A DNA stretch of 6,972 nucleotides, taken from positions 1 through 6,972 of the forward strand of contig CANTEO010000088.1 in NCBI GenBank assembly GCA_947652855.1, in the 5' to 3' direction. The stretch's first letter is position 1, and each line of letters begins with the position of its first letter. The notes below the pieces were generated by a model. The model worked only from the letters and a program-made list of their open reading frames with translations. It was not told where the DNA came from and searched no databases. The DNA is from an uncultured Roseburia sp. Its GTDB lineage: Bacteria; Bacillota; Clostridia; Lachnospirales; Lachnospiraceae. The position numbers and the translations under genes were made by a program. Below are positions 1 to 5,583 of the stretch, in pieces.

Positions 1-1
1 C

Positions 2-133
2 CAAAAACTTCAGCGGGAAATTGACGAGGCAAGAAAGAAAAGTGAAAAGGAACGAAATACGTTGGCGGCATATGCAGCGATTTTACTCGAACGGGAGGAG
101 AATTCGAGAATATTTCTTTTAGCGGAGCCGTGA
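2..133 (+). pseudogene. Upstream fragment of the GLUG surface protein, in the wrong frame
   Basis: Frame 2 is open from the window edge to a TGA at 131-133 and begins QKLQREIDEARKKSEK, a charged, probably helical segment that reads like genuine protein. The following gene's frame (frame 1) has TGA stops at 22-24 and 43-45, yet from about position 46 it encodes recognisable GLUG-type sequence (KGTKYVGGICSDF). Adding one A to the A-run at 45-48 would join them as ...ARKKSEKGTKYVGGIC..., a natural lead-in to a GLUG repeat. I therefore read this as the N-terminal side of the same gene, separated by a one-base deletion (real or a sequencing error). The frame-2 residues after about position 50 would be out-of-frame read-through. 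The true start and signal peptide lie outside the window. Confidence 0.5.
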
Positions 134-1455
134 TTGGAGAAGAGAAGGTAGGAGGCTTAATCGGATACAATCACTGCTCCTATATCAAAAACTGCAGAAA
201 CAGTGGAGCAGTGTTTGGAGAAGGAGATTACACAGCAGGCATTGTAGGCCACTACTATGCATATAGCATAGAAAACTGCATCAATTATGGGCCTATCCGT
301 TCAAAAGGCAATTATGCCGCAGGCATTGTTGGTTACTCTGACCTGTATAGCATTGACAACTGCATGAATTACGGAACAATCGAGGGAAAAACATACGTAA
401 GCGGAATTTGCCCCTATATGGAAATGGCCTATCAGGTTGATTGTGGAAATTATGCAGAAATTTATGGCGAATCCTATGTTGGGGGATTATGCGGATTCGC
501 AACAGGCGAATCTTCTGACAGTTGGAAAAGCGCCATTTCTAACGGATATAATGCAGGAGCCATACATGGCCAACAGTATACCGGAGGAATCTGCGGGTAT
601 ATAGACTATGCCGACGTCTCAAAATGCTATAACATTGCTTCTGTGAACGGAACTGAGGAAACAGGAGCAATCATAGGGCACAGCGAATCCATTTGGGGAA
701 AAGGAACTGTAAAAAACTGCTATTATGTTAAGAATGAAGAGGTCAACCCAAGCCTAAACGGATTTGGAAACGTCGAGGACATGGAAGGAGCCGCCACGCA
801 AAAAGAACTTTCCTTTTTTTGCATTACGGAAGAATACGGCATCGGCGAGCATCAATTTGAATGGATTACAGATTTGCCCGCAACTAAGGAACAAGCCGGA
901 AGGAAGCACGAGGAATGCAGCTTCTGCAAGATAAAAAGAAATGAAAATACAATCATAGACAAATTACCGTCAACAAACAGCATTCCAAAACCATACCCAG
1001 GGAACGAAAATCAAAACCCCATCGCTATTGGAAGCAAAATAATGGATTCAAAAACAAAAAGCCTTTATAAAATAACTGGGAGCAACACAGCAGAATATAC
1101 GAAATGCTACAAGCATACAGCCTCTATAAATATCCCAACAGCCATATACCTAAAAGGAACTATATATAAGGTGACCTCCATCGCCCCAAAAGCCTTTCGA
1201 AATAACGCCAAAATCACTAAGGTAAACATAGGAAAGCATATCAAAAAAATTGGCAATTCTGCCTTTGAGAAATGTAAATCCTTAAAAAAGATCACTGTCA
1301 CCGCAGGCAGCCTAAGCTCCATTGGCAAAAATGCGTTTAAAAACATCCACAAAAGAGCACACTTTTCCATCAAAGGCAAGAAAAATGCAAGAAGAACGTT
1401 AATAAAACTATTAAAAAACAAAAAAATCGGATATTCAAAATCTTGGAACATATAA
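46..1455 (+). CDS. Secreted GLUG-repeat / BspA-like leucine-rich repeat protein, C-terminal part (5' end missing or frameshifted)
   Basis: The protein is a tandem-repeat surface or secreted protein, probably an adhesin-like molecule; no enzymatic role is apparent. Counting from a possible GTG start at 130, GLUG-type cores recur at residues 7-13 (VGGLIGY), 35-41, 63-69, 90-96, 117-123, 151-157 and 178-184, mostly 27-28 residues apart. One more core (YVGGICSD, bases 58-81) lies upstream of that GTG, so the GTG is unlikely to be the natural start. Residues 241-269 form an H...W...T...C-x2-C segment often found in clostridial surface proteins. Residues 346-406 are BspA-type (LRR_5) leucine-rich repeats (ITSIAPKAF-like, KKIGNSAF, SSIGKNAF), followed by a basic tail. 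There is no LPXTG motif or membrane anchor at the C-terminus. The gene is AT-rich compared with the operons to its right, and it ends at TAA just before a strong hairpin. The repeat-family assignment is firm; the function is inferred. Confidence 0.8.
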   Translation, partial: KGTKYVGGICSDFTRTGGEFENISFSGAVIGEEKVGGLIGYNHCSYIKNCRNSGAVFGEGDYTAGIVGHYYAYSIENCINYGPIRSKGNYAAGIVGYSDLYSIDNCMNYGTIEGKTYVSGICPYMEMAYQVDCGNYAEIYGESYVGGLCGFATGESSDSWKSAISNGYNAGAIHGQQYTGGICGYIDYADVSKCYNIASVNGTEETGAIIGHSESIWGKGTVKNCYYVKNEEVNPSLNGFGNVEDMEGAATQKELSFFCITEEYGIGEHQFEWITDLPATKEQAGRKHEECSFCKIKRNENTIIDKLPSTNSIPKPYPGNENQNPIAIGSKIMDSKTKSLYKITGSNTAEYTKCYKHTASINIPTAIYLKGTIYKVTSIAPKAFRNNAKITKVNIGKHIKKIGNSAFEKCKSLKKITVTAGSLSSIGKNAFKNIHKRAHFSIKGKKNARRTLIKLLKNKKIGYSKSWNI

Positions 1456-1490
1456 TATTCTTCAAACCGGATTTGAGTAAAGATATTATG

Positions 1491-1544
1491 AAAAATCAAT
1501 TGGCAAAAGCCGCGGGGAGCGTTCCCTTGCGGCTTTTGCCAATT
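1491..1544 (-). terminator. Strong rho-independent terminator between convergent genes
   Basis: Perfect 16-bp inverted arms lie at 1498-1513 (AATTGGCAAAAGCCGC) and 1529-1544, and the 15-nt loop can pair further (GGGA with TCCC). On the - strand the stem is followed directly by GATTTTT (1497-1491). It would therefore terminate the rubredoxin-glutamate synthase gene ending at 1617. On the + strand the stem is followed only by TTC and then A residues, but the A-rich/T-rich flanks and the position 43 bases after the surface-protein stop suggest that it also serves that gene. Confidence 0.8.
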
Positions 1545-1616
1545 TCAAAAAGATCCTTTCCGGCATCTGCGGCTTCACGCAACCGGACGATACACAAAGG
1601 CGGTTCGGCTTACTAA

Positions 1617-3044
1617 TTACCGCACAGGCGTCCCTGCGTGCGCAATATTTGTATGCTCTGAAATCTCCCTGCTTATCGTGCAAAGGTCAAAAACGGACAG
1701 GCCATGAATGTCCCGATTGCCTGTAATCCTCGCAAATGTCCTCAATTCCTCCGCAGAGCAGCTTAAATAGTTCTCCACCCGCTTTGCGGCGGCCTCAATA
1801 TGTAGCCGTTCGCGCAATTTCTCATCCTGCGTAGCCACGCCCACCGGGCACATCCCGCTGCCGCAGATGCGGTACTGCTGGCAGGCGGCCGCCACCATGG
1901 CCGCTGAAGCGACGGCGACGGCGTCGGCTCCCATGGCAATCGCTTTTGCAAAATCAGAAGACACCCTAAGCCCTCCTGTAATCACCAGATCAATGTCCGA
2001 CCCAACGGAATCTAAGTATGTTCTTGCCCGGTAAAGCGCATAGACCGTCGGGACGCTGGTGGAGTCCCGGATGATGGCGGGAGACGCTCCCGTCGCGCCG
2101 CCCCGTCCGTCGATGGTAATGAAATCCGGCTTGGCAGAAACGGCAAATTCCAAATCCCGCTCAATGCGCCCGGCGGCAATCTTGACGCCGATCGGCCGGC
2201 CCTCGCTTCGCTGGCGCAGCCCGCTTACCAGCTCCTTTAAGTCCTCTGCGCTTTGTATTCCCGGAAATCTTGAGGGGCTGATGACATCCTCCCCAAGCGG
2301 CTTATTCCGAACCCTCGCAATTTCGGGCGTCACCTTCGCCCCTGGCAGATGCCCTCCCATGCCCGGCTTCGTCCCCTGCCCGATTTTTATCTCAATGGCG
2401 TCTGAGCTCTTTAAGTTTTCGTCGGTCACGCTGTACAGATTCGGCACGTATTCAAAAATGTATTTATACGCCGCTTCTTTCTCTTCCGGAAGAATGCCGC
2501 CCTCTCCGCTGCACATTGCCGTCCCGGCTGCCGCGCTGCCTTTCGCCATTGCGATTTTCGTCTCCCTCGAAAGCGCGCCAAACGACATATGCGAAATGTA
2601 GACGGGCATCTCAAGCTCCATCGGCTTTTTGGCGTGTTTTCCAATGACGGTTTTTAGGGATACCTCCGCATGCTCCTCCAAAGGCATTGGGCTTAGCTGC
2701 GCCCCAAGCAAAAGCACGTCGTCCCAATTCGGCATCCTCATCTGAGTTCCCATTGCCTCAATGGCTGATTTCCCAGTTACGGCCATTTGATGAATTTCCT
2801 TCATATACCGATAGTCACTGTCATCCCTTCTGGTTTCCTTCGGATAGCTTAAATCCCACTTTGCGGCGTCTTCGGAAACGGGCCTCTCCCCGGGCCAAGG
2901 GGCGGCTCTATGCCCCTCCTCCTCTTTTGCCCCAAACTTCTCCGGCGGCTGCTTGCACACAGGGCATTCGGTCAATTCCGAAAACGGCCGGCCCTCTTTT
3001 TCCTCGTCATACTCATATCCGCAGACACTGCATTTGTAAATCAT
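1617..3044 (-). CDS. Rubredoxin-domain / FMN-binding glutamate synthase-family protein
   Basis: This 475-aa cytoplasmic flavoprotein is predicted to hold the synthase core of glutamate synthase fused to an iron-sulfur electron-transfer head. Residues 1-38 form a short rubredoxin-like Fe(Cys)4 domain (C5-x2-C8-G-Y, C27-P-x-C30). Residues ~90-440 match the FMN/2-oxoglutarate barrel: SHMSFGALS (151-159), KIGQGTKPGMGGHLPG (220-235), DGRGGATGASP (312-322) and ITGGLR (355-360). A C-x5-C-x4-C motif (C388, C394, C399, then PVGVATQ) is the classical [3Fe-4S] site of GltB. The N-terminal Ntn-glutaminase domain of full GltB is absent, so the nitrogen donor and the true reaction are uncertain; conversion of 2-oxoglutarate to glutamate is inferred from the family only. 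ATG start at 3044 with AAGGAGGT (3052-3059), 7 nt upstream. It lies 15 bp after perR and is almost surely co-transcribed with it. Confidence 0.9.
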   Translation of the reverse strand: MIYKCSVCGYEYDEEKEGRPFSELTECPVCKQPPEKFGAKEEEGHRAAPWPGERPVSEDAAKWDLSYPKETRRDDSDYRYMKEIHQMAVTGKSAIEAMGTQMRMPNWDDVLLLGAQLSPMPLEEHAEVSLKTVIGKHAKKPMELEMPVYISHMSFGALSRETKIAMAKGSAAAGTAMCSGEGGILPEEKEAAYKYIFEYVPNLYSVTDENLKSSDAIEIKIGQGTKPGMGGHLPGAKVTPEIARVRNKPLGEDVISPSRFPGIQSAEDLKELVSGLRQRSEGRPIGVKIAAGRIERDLEFAVSAKPDFITIDGRGGATGASPAIIRDSTSVPTVYALYRARTYLDSVGSDIDLVITGGLRVSSDFAKAIAMGADAVAVASAAMVAAACQQYRICGSGMCPVGVATQDEKLRERLHIEAAAKRVENYLSCSAEELRTFARITGNRDIHGLSVFDLCTISREISEHTNIAHAGTPVR

Positions 3045-3059
3045 CGTAAGTACCTCCTT

Positions 3060-3422
3060 TTATTTTTCTTCTCTGCATTTTGGGCAAAGATAAAAGACCT
3101 TTAAATCATATGACACTGGCTCCCCGCCAAGCCGCTCTTTCAGACGCCCCGTCAAATCCTCAAATTGCATATCAGAAATCGCCCCACACAGCTTACAGAT
3201 CAGGTGGTCGTGCTTCTGAATCTGATCATATCGGCTCGGGGAGCCTTCAAATGAAAGCTTCCGTATCAAGCCCTCTTTGCATAAGGCGTTCAAATTGTTG
3301 TATACGGTCGCCTGAACAATTTTGGGCTCTGTTTTCTTCAGCTCCAAAAAAAGCTGCTCTGCCGTCATATGCCCCTTAGACTGATTCACCAGGCGCAAGA
3401 TCCGCTTTGCATATTTTGTCAC
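3060..3422 (-). CDS. perR: Fur-family peroxide-responsive repressor, PerR type
   Basis: This 120-aa cytoplasmic metalloregulator has a winged-helix DNA-binding half (residues ~1-60, recognition segment ATVYNNL at 39-44) and a metal-binding dimerisation half. The PerR-type regulatory ligands all appear present: H18, D66 (SRYD), H71, H73 and D84, along with the structural zinc cysteines C76-x2-C79 and C113-x2-C116. ATVYNNL and an Asp (D84) where Fur usually has Glu favour PerR over Fur or Zur. In B. subtilis PerR the equivalent His residues are oxidised by peroxide in an Fe-dependent way, releasing DNA. The start is a GTG at 3422, which keeps H18 and the first helix; the next ATG (M19) would remove them. 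The SD is weak (GGCGGGTGGGG). The gene is preceded by a palindrome of Per-box type over its own promoter, so autoregulation is expected. The shorter length than many PerR proteins (about 140-150 aa) reflects a short N-terminus. Confidence 0.9.
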   Translation of the reverse strand: MTKYAKRILRLVNQSKGHMTAEQLFLELKKTEPKIVQATVYNNLNALCKEGLIRKLSFEGSPSRYDQIQKHDHLICKLCGAISDMQFEDLTGRLKERLGGEPVSYDLKVFYLCPKCREEK

Positions 3423-3438
3423 TGCCCCACCCGCCTTA

Positions 3439-3457
3439 AATTAGAATGATTCTAATT
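3439..3457 (-). promoter_or_regulatory. Per/Fur-box operator, perfect 9-1-9 palindrome
   Basis: AATTAGAAT-G-ATTCTAATT is an exact inverted repeat. Its core TTAGAATnATTCTAA (3441-3455) is the 7-1-7 arrangement bound by Fur-family dimers and differs from the B. subtilis Per-box consensus TTATAATnATTATAA at only two symmetric positions. It touches the -10 hexamer (3455-3460) and covers the expected transcription start near 3448, so binding would block RNA polymerase. It is the only such palindrome I see in the window, and it lies 17 bases upstream of the perR start. Confidence 0.85.
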
Positions 3458-3483
3458 ATAATCTTATCATGCAGCTCTGTCAA
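3455..3483 (-). promoter_or_regulatory. Consensus sigma-A promoter of perR and the rubredoxin-GltS gene
   Basis: On the - strand the -35 TTGACA is at 3483-3478 and the -10 TATAAT at 3460-3455, both perfect hexamers, with an ideal 17-nt spacer (3477-3461). The predicted start is near 3448, giving a leader of about 25 nt. A promoter this strong in front of a weak SD/GTG start fits a repressed, autoregulated regulator gene. Confidence 0.88.
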
Positions 3484-3504
3484 CTAAAATGCCGAATAAC
3501 AGGA

Positions 3505-3548
3505 CATACCCCATGTATTCGCCACAGAAGCCGAAAACATGGGGCATG
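3505..3548 (-). repeat. Inverted repeat between ldh and perR, possible ldh terminator
   Basis: Arms CATACCCCATGT (3505-3516) and ACATGGGGCATG (3537-3548) are complementary at 11 of 12 positions (the odd pair is G-T/A-C) around a 20-nt spacer. A smaller 5-bp hairpin (3557-3573) lies between it and the ldh stop. On the - strand no T-run follows either stem, so this is not a classical intrinsic terminator. Its position just past the end of the ldh operon and before the perR promoter makes a transcription-ending or mRNA 3'-stabilising role the most likely one. Confidence 0.35.
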
Positions 3549-3579
3549 CCGCTAAATGGCGATAAGGCCGCCACGCCTG

Positions 3580-4524
3580 CTACAAAAGGCCCTCCTTCTG
3601 TAAAATTCCGCGCAATGTGCCTGCGGACTCCGTAAGCATTTTCTGCTCCTCCTCATTCAAAGAAATTGGCACGCGCGTCTCCACGCCATGCCGCCCCACA
3701 ATTGCAGGCATGCTTAAGACAATGTCTGAAATCCCATACTCCCCATGCATCATGGAGGAAACCGGGAGTATGGACTTTTCATCCTGAACTATGACTTTGC
3801 AGATACGCCGGACAGCCATTGCGATCCCAAAATACGTCGCGCCCTTCCTCTCTATGATTTCATAGGCGCTGTTTTTCACCGTCTGGGCAATCTGACGGCT
3901 GTTTTCCTCATGGTCGAAATGGCCCCGCATCTCACAAAACTCGCTCAATGCGATGCCAGAGACGTTCGCGCTGCTAAATGCCGCGATCTCACTGTCCCCA
4001 TGCTCGCCGATGATAAAAGCATGGACGCTTTTGCTGTCCACGGCCAGATGCCTGCCAAGCTCATATTTCAGACGCGCCGTGTCAAGCACTGTGCCTGAGC
4101 CAATAACGCGGTTTTCGGTATATCCGGAAAGCTTAAGCGCCGCATACGTTAAGATGTCCACCGGATTCGACACAACCAGCAAAATCCCTTCAAAGCCGCT
4201 CTTTTGAATTTCAGGGATGACGCTTTTAAAAACCGCAATGTTTTTATGCACCAAATCCAGCCTTGTCTCCCCTGGCTTCTGATTCGCCCCCGCCGTGATA
4301 ATGACGATGCCCGCGTCTTTTAAATCAGTATAGCCGCCGTCATAAATCTTCATCTGTCCCGCAAAAGGAATGCCATGGCTGATGTCCATTGCCTCTCCCT
4401 TTGCCCGCTCCTTATCCTGGTCAATGAAAACCAGCTCCGTGAACATCCCGCTCTGCATCAGGCAAAATGCCGTGGCTGAGCCGACCAGGCCGCAGCCAAT
4501 GACTGCCGCTTTCCTAAGATTCAT
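3580..4524 (-). CDS. ldh: L-lactate dehydrogenase
   Basis: This 314-aa cytoplasmic NAD-dependent enzyme reduces pyruvate to L-lactate. The N-terminal Rossmann fold has GCGLVG (residues 10-15) and the NADH-ribose Asp D35. The specificity loop reads ANQKPGETR: Gln at Q82 (the lactate-type residue; malate dehydrogenases carry Arg there) and R88 for transition-state stabilisation. D148, R151 and H175 (IGEHGDSE) make up the active site. The fructose-1,6-bisphosphate site is partly kept: the usual His is present (H168) but the usual Arg is Lys (K153), so allosteric control is open. The length is normal for the family. ATG start with GGAGGG upstream. It begins 17 bp after kdgK and is the last gene of the eda-kdgK-ldh operon, consistent with disposal of KDPG-derived pyruvate and recycling of NADH. 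A related 2-hydroxyacid dehydrogenase specificity cannot be fully excluded. Confidence 0.92.
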   Translation of the reverse strand: MNLRKAAVIGCGLVGSATAFCLMQSGMFTELVFIDQDKERAKGEAMDISHGIPFAGQMKIYDGGYTDLKDAGIVIITAGANQKPGETRLDLVHKNIAVFKSVIPEIQKSGFEGILLVVSNPVDILTYAALKLSGYTENRVIGSGTVLDTARLKYELGRHLAVDSKSVHAFIIGEHGDSEIAAFSSANVSGIALSEFCEMRGHFDHEENSRQIAQTVKNSAYEIIERKGATYFGIAMAVRRICKVIVQDEKSILPVSSMMHGEYGISDIVLSMPAIVGRHGVETRVPISLNEEEQKMLTESAGTLRGILQKEGLL

Positions 4525-4541
4525 CCGCTTCCCTCCTTCGC

Positions 4542-5567
4542 CTATCTTTGCACGCGCCCGGACGCGTCCCCTCCGGCCAAACGCTTCACCTCATCCACGC
4601 CGACCAGGTTAAAGTCCCCTTCAATGGAATGCTTCAAGCAGCTCGCCGCCGTGGCGAATGCAATCGCGTCCTGCGGGCCATGCCCATTCAGGCAGGCATA
4701 GATCAGGCCGCCGCCAAAGGAATCCCCGCCGCCGACCCGATCGACGATGTGCATTAGATATTCCTTGCTAAAATAAGCGTTCCCATCCTCATAGAGCATC
4801 GCGGCCCATCTGTTGTCATTCGCGGAAAGGGAGGTCCGCAGGGTAATCGCCACCTTCTGAAACCCAAACCGCTCCGCAAGCTGCCTTGCGACGTCCCGAT
4901 ACCCTTCTTTATTTAATTTTCCAGAGGTCACCGCAGTCCCCTCGGAATGGATGCCGAACACGTCATTCGCGTCTTCTTCATTTGAAATGCACACGTCCAC
5001 ATAGCGGCACAGCTCTCCCATCACCCTGCCCGCCTTTTCCTTCGTCCAAAGCTTATTCCTGTAATTTAAGTCGCAGCTTACGGTGACTCCCTTCTTCTTC
5101 GCCGCCCGGCACGCCGCAAGGCAGATGCCTGCGACATTATCGCCCAACGCCGGCGTGATGCCCGTGAAATGGAACCAGTCGGCCCCATCCAGTATCGTTT
5201 CCCAGTCAAATTCTTCTTCCGCCGCCTCCATAAGCGCGGAGCCGCTGCGGTCATAAATGACCTTGCTTGGCCTCTGGCTGGCGCCCTTTTCCAGAAAATA
5301 AATGCCCACGCGATCCCCGCCACGGACAATCTGCGTCGTGTCCACGCCAAACTGCCGCAGGGAGTTGACCGCAGACTGCCCAATTTCATGGTCTGGCAGC
5401 TTCGTCACAAACGACGCGTCCATCCCATAGTTTGCCAACGAGACGGCGACGTTCGCCTCACCGCCTCCATACGTCGCACCAAACATAGACGACTGCACAA
5501 AACGGCCATATCCAATTGGGGCAAGCCGAAGCATAATTTCACCAAACGTAACGATTTTCTTTGCCAT
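4542..5567 (-). CDS. kdgK: 2-dehydro-3-deoxygluconokinase (KDG kinase, PfkB family)
   Basis: This 341-aa cytoplasmic ribokinase/PfkB-family kinase is predicted to phosphorylate 2-keto-3-deoxy-D-gluconate to KDPG with ATP. It has the N-terminal FGEIMLRL start of KDG kinases and the substrate-lid signature YGGGEANVAVSLANYG (residues 33-48). CDLNYRNKLW (165-174) contains an Arg that contacts KDG in characterised enzymes. The C-terminal PfkB motif DRVGGGDSFGGG (276-287) carries the catalytic base D282; the anion hole reads GGGD rather than the common GAGD. Placement directly after a KDPG aldolase gene (16-bp gap) makes KDG the likely substrate rather than fructose, ribose or another sugar. ATG start at 5567 with AGGGGAA upstream. 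It ends 17 bp before ldh, and all three genes should share one transcript. Confidence 0.93.
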   Translation of the reverse strand: MAKKIVTFGEIMLRLAPIGYGRFVQSSMFGATYGGGEANVAVSLANYGMDASFVTKLPDHEIGQSAVNSLRQFGVDTTQIVRGGDRVGIYFLEKGASQRPSKVIYDRSGSALMEAAEEEFDWETILDGADWFHFTGITPALGDNVAGICLAACRAAKKKGVTVSCDLNYRNKLWTKEKAGRVMGELCRYVDVCISNEEDANDVFGIHSEGTAVTSGKLNKEGYRDVARQLAERFGFQKVAITLRTSLSANDNRWAAMLYEDGNAYFSKEYLMHIVDRVGGGDSFGGGLIYACLNGHGPQDAIAFATAASCLKHSIEGDFNLVGVDEVKRLAGGDASGRVQR

Positions 5568-5583
5568 GTCCGATTCCCCTTTC

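Noticed and set aside
46..1455. The tandem repeats considered as a CRISPR array or DNA-level repeat
   Set aside because: The repetition is at protein level only (GLUG cores about 27-28 residues apart). The nucleotide units are too diverged to be direct DNA repeats.
1107..1499. 130-aa open frame on the - strand opposite the surface-protein LRR region
   Set aside because: The hydrophobic Phe/Leu-rich translation is simply the complement of a Lys-rich coding strand. It has no RBS and its 5' end begins inside the terminator.
2059..2601. 180-aa open frame on the + strand inside the glutamate-synthase gene
   Set aside because: It lies fully antisense to a well-conserved FMN/Fe-S enzyme, has no RBS context and its translation is low-complexity Ser/Pro-rich, as expected for a shadow frame in GC-rich coding DNA.
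3423..3579. Search for a riboswitch or small RNA in the ldh-perR intergenic space
   Set aside because: The space is explained by the promoter, the Per box and an inverted repeat, and no known riboswitch core is recognisable.
3580..4524. Malate dehydrogenase as the identity of the LDH-like gene
   Set aside because: The specificity loop has Gln (ANQKPGETR) where malate dehydrogenases have Arg, and the active-site signatures match lactate dehydrogenase.
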